Positions 18,084 through 26,748 of a DNA stretch of 64,000 bases are shown here, one piece after another. How positions within the stretch are numbered: position 1 is the first letter of the stretch; each line of letters opens with the position of its first letter. The DNA is taken from positions 186,001 through 250,000 of the forward strand of contig JAJCZM010000007.1 in the NCBI GenBank assembly GCA_029262375.1, given 5' to 3'. The translations under genes were made by a program, and so were the position numbers. The notes beneath the pieces are model-generated. The model ran no database searches. It saw nothing but the letters and a program-made list of their open reading frames with translations, and had not been told where the DNA came from. Source of the stretch: Deltaproteobacteria bacterium. GTDB lineage: Bacteria > Desulfobacterota > Binatia > UBA1149 > SPBQ01.

Positions 18084-19385
18084 ATGAACTTTCGTCACAC
18101 CACACTCACCATCTCAGCCTTCTTACTCGCCGCCTGCGTCACGCTCATCGCTTTGCCCGCCCAGGCCGGAATAGACGCACCGAAGTGCTCTCAGCCGATC
18201 AGCACCGGCGCCAATCCGACCGCATCCGACTGTCTCTTCATTCTAAGGGCGGCCGTCGGTTTGGGGGCCTGCTCACCGGCCTGCATCTGTGCGCCCAAAG
18301 GCTCCCTCCCCGCCACGGCCAGCGACGCGCTGCTGTGTTTGACGAAAGCGACAGGGCTGCCGGTAACGCTGCAATGCCCGTGCGGCGACACGACGACGAC
18401 GTCGAGCACGTCCACTTCCACGAGCACGACCACGAGCATCACGAACACGACCCTGACTTCGACCACGACCACCACTTCTACGACGACGACCACCACCATG
18501 GGCGGTAACCCCGTCAATCCACTCGACTTCATCGGCTTGGTCACGGCCTCGCGCGACCGCTCGATCTCGCCGGGCGTATTCCGCGGCCCCAGCCTGGGTC
18601 TGCCGATCACCGAATCCTTCAGGCTATCCGGTGCGTTCGGGATACTCTCTGAAGCGCAGCCCGACCCTGACGTCATGACGACGACCGAACAGATCGCCGG
18701 GTGTACGGTCGTCACGATCGAGGTGACACGAGACTTCGGCGACATCGGCCCCATCCCGATGTTCACGCCGTTGGATCCTGGTACTCCCGGTAGCGCGAGC
18801 AACGGCTCAACGCAGATCGACCTACCGGCAACGGCCTTCGGCGGATTCGACGCCGACGGTGACCCGCTCGCCGCCGGCTTCGACGGCGGGCAGACCGTCC
18901 AGTTCTCGTGGCCCGGCGGCACCGACATCAACGCCTTCTCGAACTCGATCGCCGTACCCCCGACCATCGAGATCACGGCGCCCGATCTCACCGATCCCGC
19001 GTTAGACCTGCTCACCGGTCAGACCATCAACGTGGCGTGGGTCCCCGGCCCGGACGAGGACGGCAACATCAACATCGGCGTCGGGACGACGTCACAGGTG
19101 ACGGTGATCGTGGGGCAAAACATCAGTTTCCAGACCAACTCAGTGACGATCGACTGCGAATTCCCCGACGCCTCGGGAAGCGGAACGATACCCGCAGCGG
19201 CGACCGCGAGACTGGAGAGCATGGCACCGCTGGGCGGTTCGCTCGCCAAGGTGTTCACGGCCACGCGAGAGAACGACAAACAAGTGTCGGTCAACGCACC
19301 GGGTGCGCCCGGACCGGACGTGGTCGGGTTCTTCGCTACGAGCTCGATCAGCCGCACCATAACGACGGGGTTTTCGTTCCCTTAG
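18084..19385 (+). CDS. Secreted dockerin-like protein with Thr-rich linker
   Basis: 433 residues. A signal peptide (AFLLAACVTLIALPAQA) is followed by a Cys-bracketed dockerin-like module (CSQPISTGANPTASDCLFIL, then ICAPKGSLPATASDALLCLT) closely related to the N-terminus of the protein at 6607-7128. A roughly 35-residue Ser/Thr linker, mostly TTTTSTTTT-like, leads to a beta-sandwich C-terminal domain of about 290 residues. That domain has few Cys and a VTIEVTRDFGDIGPIPM segment. No catalytic residues are recognised. The second calcium loop of the dockerin-like module is degenerate (APKGSLPATASD). It is likely cell-surface or extracellular. Confidence 0.75.
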   Translation: MNFRHTTLTISAFLLAACVTLIALPAQAGIDAPKCSQPISTGANPTASDCLFILRAAVGLGACSPACICAPKGSLPATASDALLCLTKATGLPVTLQCPCGDTTTTSSTSTSTSTTTSITNTTLTSTTTTTSTTTTTTMGGNPVNPLDFIGLVTASRDRSISPGVFRGPSLGLPITESFRLSGAFGILSEAQPDPDVMTTTEQIAGCTVVTIEVTRDFGDIGPIPMFTPLDPGTPGSASNGSTQIDLPATAFGGFDADGDPLAAGFDGGQTVQFSWPGGTDINAFSNSIAVPPTIEITAPDLTDPALDLLTGQTINVAWVPGPDEDGNINIGVGTTSQVTVIVGQNISFQTNSVTIDCEFPDASGSGTIPAAATARLESMAPLGGSLAKVFTATRENDKQVSVNAPGAPGPDVVGFFATSSISRTITTGFSFP

Positions 19386-19408
19386 ACGATCAAGCGGGAG
19401 GAAAGCCC

Positions 19409-19948
19409 TTACAGCAGCTCGTCGTACCGAATTTCGAGGATCTCGAGCTGGGTAGTTGCGCTGGGAGCCTTGAGCGTGACGACGTCTCCGACGACGCCGT
19501 TCAGCAACACTTTCGCGATCGGTGAGATCCACGAGACACGCCCCTTGTCGGGGTCGAGTTCGTCGAGACCGACGATGGTAACGGTACGCTCCTCGCCCGC
19601 GTCGTCTACCACCGTCACCGTCGCGCCGAAGAAGACCTGCTCGTGGTCCTTGCCCGCGTTGTCTACGACCACCGAACTGTCGAGTCGCTTCGACAAAAAA
19701 CGAAGGCGACGATCAATCTCGCGCAACCGACGCTTACCGTAAATGTAGTCGCCGTTTTCGGAGCGGTCGCCGTTGCCCGCCGCCCACGTAATCGTCTCGA
19801 CGAGCTTCGGACGATCGACCTTCCACAGCTGCGTCAGCTCGTCGTTCAGCCGTTTGTAACCCGCCGGGGTTACGTAGTTACGAGACGGTGTCGAGGATTC
19901 GGGTTCCTCGCTCTCGTCTTCGTCGTCTTCTGTGAACGGCTTGCTCAT
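19409..19948 (-). CDS. greB: Transcript cleavage factor GreB
   Basis: 179 residues. GreA/GreB factors enter the RNA polymerase secondary channel and stimulate cleavage of backtracked RNA. The coiled-coil N-terminus has YVTPAGYKRLNDELTQLWKV and NGDRSENGDYIYGKRRLREI, where the D-x-x-x-E acidic tip characteristic of Gre factors is visible as DRSEN. LRFLSKRLDSSVVVD follows, then the FKBP-like C-domain with VGLDELDPDKGRVSWISPIA and KVLLNGVVGDVVTLKAP. W-x-x-x-RP and YIYGKRRLREIDRRLRFL favour GreB over GreA. The first 25 residues are an acidic extension. Confidence 0.95.
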   Translation of the reverse strand: MSKPFTEDDEDESEEPESSTPSRNYVTPAGYKRLNDELTQLWKVDRPKLVETITWAAGNGDRSENGDYIYGKRRLREIDRRLRFLSKRLDSSVVVDNAGKDHEQVFFGATVTVVDDAGEERTVTIVGLDELDPDKGRVSWISPIAKVLLNGVVGDVVTLKAPSATTQLEILEIRYDELL

Positions 19949-19972
19949 GGGTGAGACGGGCGGCGCTGCGAC

Positions 19973-20464
19973 TCAGTCGACCGCGCGATAACGTACGAGC
20001 ACTCTGCTGCCGTCGGCGAAGCCCTCGCGGAAGCTCTTCTCCCACTTCTCCCAACCTTTGGGATACTTCTTGGCGTACGCTTCCAGGAGCTTCGCCTGGA
20101 GGGCCGGATCCTTCTCAATCGATCCAGTGGCGCGGTACGAGGGACCGTCTCGTTTGCCGATCCAGATCTTCGCCTGCGGTCGACCCCAGCCGATCCGCTT
20201 GACGCGCCACGAGTCCGGTCGCGTGCCGACGAAGAGATCTCCTTCGAGCATGAAGAACCAGATCTCCGCCTGCTCCCCGAGCGTGCCGTCTTGGCGCGTC
20301 GACGACATGTAGACGAACTCGGACTTCTCGAGCAGGGCGAGTTGGTCGGGCGCCAGCGCGGCCCAAAGCCGTCTGGCCGTCGCAGGCAAGAGGCTGAGCG
20401 CGGCAGCGCCGATCAGGAATCTTCGTCTCGTGAGATGGGTCTCGAAGAGTTGGGTCGGCTTCAT
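19973..20464 (-). CDS. Tat-exported PPOX-fold (pyridoxamine 5'-phosphate oxidase-like) protein
   Basis: 163 residues. A twin-arginine-type signal (LTRRRFLIGAAALSLLPATA) precedes a split-barrel flavin/F420-type domain. Its core segments are FVYMSSTRQDGTLGEQAEIW and GDLFVGTRPDSWRVKRI, followed by KIWIGKRDGPSYRATGSIEK. The pattern is like small PPOX-class flavoproteins, but periplasmic location by Tat is unusual and implies folding with cofactor before export. Catalytic role is unknown. It lies downstream of greB on the same strand but separated by 24 bp, so the two could share a transcript. Confidence 0.65.
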   Translation of the reverse strand: MKPTQLFETHLTRRRFLIGAAALSLLPATARRLWAALAPDQLALLEKSEFVYMSSTRQDGTLGEQAEIWFFMLEGDLFVGTRPDSWRVKRIGWGRPQAKIWIGKRDGPSYRATGSIEKDPALQAKLLEAYAKKYPKGWEKWEKSFREGFADGSRVLVRYRAVD

Positions 20465-20572
20465 GTGGGTCTTGATAGCACAGGTGCGGGGTTAGGGCAT
20501 AAGAACGCCCGCTGAGATCTTCGCTCAGACCAACTGCGGTGGAACGAACACGCAGCGCATCGCCCTGCTCGA

Positions 20573-21232
20573 CTACCGCGTGCTCGACCCGAGTGTCGCG
20601 AACACCGCTCCCGACGGGTCGAGGATTTTCGCACTGATGGATTCGATCGATGTACAAGCCCGGAAGTCAGGGCAACCGGAGAATCCCGCAAAGCAGGAAA
20701 TGAAGCCCAGGAAATAATCGTGCGAATCGGATTTTAACCGCAGCTTCCCTTTGCTCGCTGCCTCGAATGTGAACTGCATAGTCGCATCGATGACTGTCCG
20801 GTCGGCGGCGACCCCGTCGTCACTGCGCGTAACACGCTGGATGATGTTGAGCGCCCAGCCCGGCCCGCTGATCGGTGTCACTCCGTCCGCTTGCATGATC
20901 CCGCTGCACTTCGCTGTGACCGTGAGAATTGAGCAGTCCCCCGGCGTCCCCGTACCGCAGGGCGATTCCAACTTGTGGTTCATCTTGAGCGAGCACCTAC
21001 CATTGCTCGCGAACACGAAGTCCGAGTAGGCCGTCGGCGGCGTGCAGCCGGGCGTGCCCGAAGACCCCGCGGTGTTCGGGCTTGGGAAGGTGACACCGGT
21101 GCCGCACGGAACAAACGCGCGGACCATGTCCGACTTGAGGCCGCGTGCTTTGCCGGGTGCGTCGAAGTCACACTGCGCGCTAACGGACACTGGCAGCGAA
21201 ACCACAACCACCGCGAGAAGCCATCGAATCAT
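20573..21232 (-). CDS. Secreted Cys-rich family protein, copy A
   Basis: 219 residues. A signal peptide (LLAVVVVSLPVSVSAQC) is followed by a conserved block CDFDAPGKARGLKSDMVRAF, VPCGTGVTFPSPNTAGSSG and PGCTPPTAYSDF, ending in DPSGAVFATLGSSTR. Two further members lie in tandem at 33854-35173, with about half their residues identical by eye. The pattern of paired Cys suggests disulfide-stabilised beta structure. I do not recognise the family. The terminal GSSTR block is invariant in all three. The start is supported by GGAGG ten bases upstream. Confidence 0.7.
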   Translation of the reverse strand: MIRWLLAVVVVSLPVSVSAQCDFDAPGKARGLKSDMVRAFVPCGTGVTFPSPNTAGSSGTPGCTPPTAYSDFVFASNGRCSLKMNHKLESPCGTGTPGDCSILTVTAKCSGIMQADGVTPISGPGWALNIIQRVTRSDDGVAADRTVIDATMQFTFEAASKGKLRLKSDSHDYFLGFISCFAGFSGCPDFRACTSIESISAKILDPSGAVFATLGSSTR

Positions 21233-21368
21233 GACGGTCCGCCCTCCGCAGGAAGGCTACCAAGCTTGGCAGAGCTGCGTCAACGAGACGGAGCCAAATC
21301 ACTGACCTACTTGTTCGCCCTCGATCGGGCGACTACGCGCGAACGGGCGCTTAGAGAAAGCCCGGTCT

Positions 21369-22193
21369 TCAATCCCGAGGCTTGCGAAAGCGGAAAACGA
21401 ATCGATCCGTTTTGCCGCGTATCGACTCGTCGAAGACGTTCGTGGTGCGATCGTCTTCTGGGTGGCGCAGGAGGTCGCTGTCGGCGTCGAGCACGAAGCC
21501 CGATTCGACAATCTCCTTCTTGACGAGTTCGGCATCGACGCGGTGCAGGCTCTTGACGTCGCGTGCGCCCGATCCATCTTCAGCGAAGTGATCGATGACG
21601 CCATAGACGCCGCCGGGCACGAGCGCTTCGAACACGGCACGGTTTATGGCGGCGCGATCGGCCTCCATCCAGTAGGTGTCGTGATAGAACAGGATCAGCA
21701 ACACCGCGTCGAGCTCGCCGCGAGGAAGCCCGGGGTCATCGACCTCACGGTCGAGCCGGATCGCGTTGGCGAACGCATCCTTGCGCAGCCGCGCCGAGAT
21801 CGCCTCCTCGGCAAAACGTTCGAGCACATACGGACTGTTGTGCACGTAGACCGTACCCTGCGGGCCTACCGCAGCGGCCAGGATTTCGGCGTAGTAGCCG
21901 CGCCCGGTCATGAGTTCGGCCACCTTCATTCCCGGCTCGATTCCGAAGAAGCTCAGTACTTCGGACGGCCTGCGGTCAGCATCGCGACGGCGATCCTCGA
22001 GCGGTCGATCGGGACTGTCGACCGCCCGTTCAATGTGCGCAGGTGTCGCACGGGCGCTGCAGCTAGCCACGCCGCTCACGACGAACGCACTCAAAAAGAC
22101 GACCATCAACGGCGCGACGCGATCGCGGAGTGTCGGCCGCCGCAACGAATGCAGAACGAGCAATAAGACCGAGATTCTCAAGATGAGCAGCAT
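21369..22193 (-). CDS. Exported SAM-dependent methyltransferase-like protein
   Basis: 274 residues from ATG 22191-22193. ATG 22104-22106 is a shorter option that begins directly at a lipoprotein-like signal (MVVFLSAFVVSGVASC, lipobox V-A-S-C). The mature part resembles class I methyltransferases seen as predicted periplasmic proteins. GIEPGMKVAELMTGRGYYAE is motif I, AVGPQGTVYVHNSPYV holds the acidic and SAM-binding loop region, and LDAVLLILFYHDTYWME and ALVPGGVYGVIDHF are later motifs. SAM is not normally available in the periplasm, so the real ligand is uncertain. It is divergent from the beta-propeller gene. Confidence 0.7.
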   Translation of the reverse strand: MLLILRISVLLLVLHSLRRPTLRDRVAPLMVVFLSAFVVSGVASCSARATPAHIERAVDSPDRPLEDRRRDADRRPSEVLSFFGIEPGMKVAELMTGRGYYAEILAAAVGPQGTVYVHNSPYVLERFAEEAISARLRKDAFANAIRLDREVDDPGLPRGELDAVLLILFYHDTYWMEADRAAINRAVFEALVPGGVYGVIDHFAEDGSGARDVKSLHRVDAELVKKEIVESGFVLDADSDLLRHPEDDRTTNVFDESIRGKTDRFVFRFRKPRD

Positions 22194-22338
22194 ATCCAGA
22201 CTATTACACTCTGCGGTCGAAACAGTGGAATCGTTCCCGCAGCCGTCCCGCCTACGATCACCCGCCGAGTTACCGAGTGGATCGACGCGACCATCGTCCA
22301 TATTGCAGTACCTCGAAATCAGCCCGCATACTGGCGAG

Positions 22339-23670
22339 ATGATTCGAGCAACGCGAGCATGGTGGGTTACACCCGCACGAATCGGGCTGGCCCTCGCGGT
22401 CAGTGCGCAGCTGGGGTGCGGTGACGGCGGCGGACTCGTCGTCGGCCAGGCAGCCCTGCTCTGGGACGACATCTACGACGCTGGGACGGTCGATGCCACC
22501 GGCAGCCGAACCCAAGACAACGCGTTGGCCATGGCGGCGTGCGCGGGCCGTATCGTCATCATAGGCACCAGTTCACCGCTCAGCGGCGGCGACAACGATT
22601 TCCTGATCCGAACCTTCGATGCAACAAGTGGGCAGCTACTTTGGAGTGACCGCGTGCAAAGCGGCGCTCACGACGACGCGCGTTCCGTAGCGTGTGATCG
22701 CGAACGCGTCTTAACCACATTCACCTCGGGATTCGGTAGTCGGGCCGCGGTACTGCGCGCCTACGACATCGACGACGGCGCATTGCTGTGGTCGCGGGAG
22801 TACGCGGATCGCTTCGGGAACGATGCCACCGATCTCCGGTTGAACGGCAGCGAGGCTTTCGTCTCGTTTACCGCATGGGATGAAGGACCGCCGACGAATC
22901 CGACGAGTGCACCGACCGTCATCATGACTCGCGCAGTCGATGCGGACTCGGGAGAACTCATCTGGAAGAACGAATATGATGCAGACCAGCCCGCCGCTCG
23001 CGGTTATCTCACGGTCGGTCGGCGACTGGTTTGTAGCATCCATGTTCTCGGAGACGGTTTGCGCTGTTTTCGCCGAGACGACGGCACGTTGCTCTGGAGC
23101 GCGGCTAACGGCAGCGGCGATAGCGACGACCTCGAACTGTCGTCGGATGAGCAGGTCGTCCTCCTATCGAGCTACAGCTATTCGACGCGCGTCGGTAGCC
23201 TGGCGGCGTACGATGCAACGAGCGGACTCTCGCTCTGGAATCACGACTACGAACTTGCGACCATCGTTTCTCCTCTGGCCGCAGGTCGTCTGTTCTTCAT
23301 CTGGGGAGACGAGTTCATCATCGATCCCGACGACGACTTTTATGAAGAGACGATCTTCGTGATGGAAGCCCGCGAGGCCGCCACCGGCGAGCTGGTCTGG
23401 TCGGATCGCCGTCCCGGTCATGCCGCGGGCGGCGCATTCGTCGATTGGCCGCGCGCAGTCGTGGCCACCTTCGGCTGGGACTCCCAAACTCGCGATGTAC
23501 GCGACGGTAGCATCTTGAGCGACGAACTCGCGCCCGACGATCCTGCTACCAGAGGCTTGGCGAACATCGCAGTAGACTCGGGCCGCTACTACCTCGGCGG
23601 AACCTTCATCGCGATTGGCGACGGGCCGAATGATCGCGACATGGGTATTCGCGCGTACGCGTATCCGTGA
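22339..23670 (+). CDS. Exported PQQ-like beta-propeller repeat protein
   Basis: 443 residues. The signal region WVTPARIGLALAVSAQLGC could be a lipoprotein signal (Q-L-G-C is a non-ideal lipobox). The body consists of WD/PQQ-like blades recognisable by repeated A-x-D-x-x-x-G-x-x-L-W units: AYDIDDGALLWSREYADRFG, AVDADSGELIWKNEYDADQP and AYDATSGLSLWNHDYELATI. No PQQ-binding catalytic residues are evident. It is more likely a structural or binding propeller than a dehydrogenase. The reading frame stays open upstream to 21910, but that extension overlaps the divergent gene and is rejected. Confidence 0.72.
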   Translation: MIRATRAWWVTPARIGLALAVSAQLGCGDGGGLVVGQAALLWDDIYDAGTVDATGSRTQDNALAMAACAGRIVIIGTSSPLSGGDNDFLIRTFDATSGQLLWSDRVQSGAHDDARSVACDRERVLTTFTSGFGSRAAVLRAYDIDDGALLWSREYADRFGNDATDLRLNGSEAFVSFTAWDEGPPTNPTSAPTVIMTRAVDADSGELIWKNEYDADQPAARGYLTVGRRLVCSIHVLGDGLRCFRRDDGTLLWSAANGSGDSDDLELSSDEQVVLLSSYSYSTRVGSLAAYDATSGLSLWNHDYELATIVSPLAAGRLFFIWGDEFIIDPDDDFYEETIFVMEAREAATGELVWSDRRPGHAAGGAFVDWPRAVVATFGWDSQTRDVRDGSILSDELAPDDPATRGLANIAVDSGRYYLGGTFIAIGDGPNDRDMGIRAYAYP

Positions 23671-23749
23671 GGGCCGTTCCTTTGCTTCGTTCACCGACGA
23701 GGCGGAGAGGCTCGTTCGCCTCTTTCTACCTCGAGCGTAGGCGCGAGTG

Positions 23750-23803
23750 CTTACCCACCGACGGCTCGCGCCTCTTCTTACCCACTCTCGGCTCGCGCCT
23801 CTT
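23750..23803. repeat. 27-bp tandem repeat duplicating the 3' end of the WS/DGAT gene
   Basis: Two adjoining 27-bp units (23750-23776 and 23777-23803) differ at three bases. On the minus strand each encodes EARA-x-x-G and an in-frame stop, so the gene's last codons plus stop have been copied once more downstream. A degenerate third unit is visible near 23709-23730. Compare the 29-bp repeat at 53299. Confidence 0.85.
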
Positions 23804-25202
23804 GGAGTAACTCCTGAAAGCTCTGCTCCACCGATTCGACGAACGCGTGGAGGTCAGGGATGAGGTCGCGGTCGGCGTTGAAGCCCCAGCACAAGCGGCC
23901 GTCATAACTGAATAGCGCAACACCGAGTCCCTGGTTCTCGAACAGCGGCACTTGCGGATAGAGATCGGTGACGCGTGCACCGAGCATGTACAACGCCGTC
24001 TGGGGACCCGGCACGTTCGTCACGATCATGTTGTAGAGAAGATTGCGTGCCGCGAAGCGCTCCAAGTACAGAAGCACAGACGGCGCCATCCACTCACCGA
24101 CGAGTTCGATCAGCTCGATCGCCTCCGCTTGAAACGAATCCTTGCGCAGGCGCGCATTCTCGCGAACCGTGCCGAAGCGTTGCCGGGCGTGCTGCTCGTG
24201 GACGGGCAGGTCTACCAGCATACCCGCGACGCGATTGCCCATGACGGCGTGACGACCGGCGGGGCGAGTACTCACCGGACACAGTACGCGGAACAAGGAA
24301 TTTTTCTCGAGCATGTCCGGAAAGCCACGCTTGGCCAGAAACGAACGCGTCGCGCCGGTTACCGTAGCCAACACGACATCGTTGATGGTCCCGCCGAGCC
24401 GATTCTTCACCGTCTTTACGTCGTCGAGGTCCAGCGACACCCAGTCGAAGCGCCGATGGCTTCCGATGCGTGCGTTCAGTGGCGTCGGCGACGCCGCACG
24501 TACGGCAGACTTGGCAACTTCGGCCAGTCCCGACGCGGCCGAGCTCACGCGCCGCCATTGTTCGTTCGGACCCAGCTTGAGTGTCGACCAGAGTTCCTTG
24601 CCGAGCTGCAGGGGCAAATCGACGCCACGTTGGAGCGCGTCGCTCAACAACGACGCTAGCTCGGGTGGAGACTCCGGAAACCAAGCAGCACGCTGCCCGG
24701 GTTCCTCGTCTGGGTCAGGGCTGAGCAGCACCGACATCAAGTCGGCGCCCGCAACGCCGTCCACCATGCAGTGGTGAACCTTGTTGACGAGAGCAAAACG
24801 CCCGCCCTCGAGACCTTCGATGACCCACATTTCCCACAGCGGCTTCTTGCGGTCGAGTTGCTGCGAGTTGATCCACGCAACCAGGCGCTTGAGCTGACGC
24901 TCACTACCGGGGCGCGGCACGCTGACGTGTCGAACGTGGTAGGCGGGGTTGAAGCGATGGTCGTCTACCCACAACATCGCGTTGCCGATAGGGACTCGCG
25001 AGAGGCGTTGACGGTAGCGAGGAATCCGATCCAGGCGCGCTTCGACGTAGGTTCGGATGCGGTCCATGTCGATGCCGCCCGCACCGGTGTCGAGTGGACC
25101 CGCATCGACGATACAGGTGCCCGACACGTGCATGTGCGCCGTGCGGTCCTCGACGGACAGAAAGAAGCGGTCGGTCGCAGTCAGAGGGCTGTATCTCGCC
25201 AT
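23778..25202 (-). CDS. Wax ester synthase / diacylglycerol acyltransferase (WS/DGAT), copy 1
   Basis: 474 residues from ATG 25200-25202. AGGAGG abuts that ATG with no spacer, so the upstream ATG 25263-25265 (21 residues longer) is a real alternative. The condensation-type active site HHCMVDGVAG (HHxxxDG) is present, together with RYSPLTATDRFFLSVE near the start. The distal NDVVLATVTGATRSFL (ND motif) and NMIVTNVPGPQTALYMLGAR (N-x-P-G-P) are also seen. The family esterifies acyl-CoA with fatty alcohol or diacylglycerol, producing neutral-lipid storage. A paralogue lies at 44828. The 3' end carries a tandem duplication. Confidence 0.92.
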   Translation of the reverse strand: MARYSPLTATDRFFLSVEDRTAHMHVSGTCIVDAGPLDTGAGGIDMDRIRTYVEARLDRIPRYRQRLSRVPIGNAMLWVDDHRFNPAYHVRHVSVPRPGSERQLKRLVAWINSQQLDRKKPLWEMWVIEGLEGGRFALVNKVHHCMVDGVAGADLMSVLLSPDPDEEPGQRAAWFPESPPELASLLSDALQRGVDLPLQLGKELWSTLKLGPNEQWRRVSSAASGLAEVAKSAVRAASPTPLNARIGSHRRFDWVSLDLDDVKTVKNRLGGTINDVVLATVTGATRSFLAKRGFPDMLEKNSLFRVLCPVSTRPAGRHAVMGNRVAGMLVDLPVHEQHARQRFGTVRENARLRKDSFQAEAIELIELVGEWMAPSVLLYLERFAARNLLYNMIVTNVPGPQTALYMLGARVTDLYPQVPLFENQGLGVALFSYDGRLCWGFNADRDLIPDLHAFVESVEQSFQELLQEARAESG

Positions 25203-25411
25203 CCTCCTGGAGATTGAGCAGGTTTCGTGCCATCGCGCCGGCGCAATCGACTCCGCCACGGACATGGCGTGTTCCCGCCGCTGACAATATCGCCCGCGCC
25301 TAGTGTCAAACCTGCGAATCGCCGATGGACGGGGTTCGCGCGCACGAGCGAGCGCCCGAATGTAAGCCCGTACGCGTTGGTTGGAATTGGGAAGAGTCGC
25401 ATGCCACTTGG

Positions 25412-26692
25412 ATGCATAGCGAGGAACCCAAGTTGTCGTCTGATACCAGCCAAGAAGAAGAGACCGCCGCAGCAACCTCATCATCCGCCCCGTCGTTCGT
25501 GCCGGCCGGCGTCGTGACGATCAGCGACGCCATGAAGGACGCTCCGTTGTGGCGCAGCGAGCCCTACCGGATCTTCTTCCCGGTCGGCATGTTGCTGGCC
25601 TGGGCGGGTGTCTCGCACTGGCTCGCCCATGCGCTCGGACTCCTCGACGACTACCGGCCTGCTTTTCACGCGATGACGCAGATTCAGGGATTTCTGATGT
25701 GCTTCGCCGTCGGTTTTCTCTTCACCATGATCCCTCGCAGAACCGGTAGCTCGCCGCCCGCGGCGTGGCAGATAGTGGTTTGCCTGGCCTGCGCCATCGG
25801 TGTCAGCGCGGCGGCTTGGATTGGCAACTTCATGGTCGCCCAGCTCGCGTGGCTCGCTCTCGCCGTAACCGTCGTGACGTTCGCGGTTCGCCGCTTCCTC
25901 GACGCGACCTCCAAGCGACGACCGCCGAACAGTTTTGTGTGGATCCCCCTTTCTCTGTTGATGGGTGTGCTCGGAGCCGGACTGACGGCAGCGTTCCACA
26001 TGCTCGGCGCCGGCTACGCCGAATTGCACACGATCGGCAAAGGACTGGTGTTACAAGGCATGTTCACCGGGCTGGTGCTGGGCGTAGGCGGCCTCGCAAT
26101 TCCGCTCATGACGCGCGGAGAAGCACCGCCGGATTCGACCGACGATACCGGAGCGCGACGCGCTCGCCTCGCGCACTTCATCGGCGCCCTCGTATTGATC
26201 GCCAGTTTCTTTATCGAAAGCAGCATCTCGGCGCGGCTCGGGTACTCATTGCGTGCGATCGTCAGCCTTCTCGCGCTCACCCTGGGGGCTCAACTGTGGC
26301 GGCCGCCGACCACCCCCGGCAGCAACCGTCGCTTGATCTGGCTGGCCGCGTGGATGCTGCCGCTTGGCTACACGCTCGCCGCGATTTGGCCGGCCTACCG
26401 CATCGCCGCACTACACGTGGTTTTCGTCGGCGGATTCGCACTGATGGCGATGGCCGTCGCTACCCAGGTAACGCTCGGCCACGGCGGCGATGCCAAGCGC
26501 GCGAGCGAGTGGCCGTGGCAGGTCACCGCAGTGGGCGTACTCATGATCACCGCGGTCGTACTGCGCGCCGCCATGGAACTTGACCGCGCGCACTACTTTC
26601 ACTGGATGGGCTGCGCGGCGGCCGCGTTCCTCGCGGCAACGTTGGCATGGTTCGCACTGTTGTTGCCGTACTTCGCGCGACGGCCTGAGTGA
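25412..26692 (+). CDS. NnrS family membrane protein
   Basis: 426 residues from ATG 25412. Without a clear ribosome-binding site, ATG 25532 (immediately before the conserved core) is an alternative. About twelve transmembrane helices are visible. Conserved family features are EPYRIFFPVGMLLAWAGVSH, the H-x-x-x-Q-I-Q-G-F element HAMTQIQGFLMCFAVGFLFT, then MIPRRTG, and later HMLGAGYAELHTIGKGLVLQ and HVVFVGGFALMAMAVATQ with potential heme/metal-ligand His. NnrS proteins are linked to nitric oxide metabolism and tolerance. No nitrite or NO reductase gene is adjacent, but a nitrate-reductase-like gene lies 27 kb away. Confidence 0.85.
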   Translation: MHSEEPKLSSDTSQEEETAAATSSSAPSFVPAGVVTISDAMKDAPLWRSEPYRIFFPVGMLLAWAGVSHWLAHALGLLDDYRPAFHAMTQIQGFLMCFAVGFLFTMIPRRTGSSPPAAWQIVVCLACAIGVSAAAWIGNFMVAQLAWLALAVTVVTFAVRRFLDATSKRRPPNSFVWIPLSLLMGVLGAGLTAAFHMLGAGYAELHTIGKGLVLQGMFTGLVLGVGGLAIPLMTRGEAPPDSTDDTGARRARLAHFIGALVLIASFFIESSISARLGYSLRAIVSLLALTLGAQLWRPPTTPGSNRRLIWLAAWMLPLGYTLAAIWPAYRIAALHVVFVGGFALMAMAVATQVTLGHGGDAKRASEWPWQVTAVGVLMITAVVLRAAMELDRAHYFHWMGCAAAAFLAATLAWFALLLPYFARRPE

Positions 26693-26748
26693 CGTTCCCT
26701 GTCGCCCGGGTGTGACAACCGGCGTTCACGACCGCACCGTCTCCACCA

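Noticed and set aside
18191..19015. 274-codon frame antisense to the dockerin-like gene
   Set aside because: Its Val-rich stretch is the complement of the Thr linker repeats. No start signal or domain is present.
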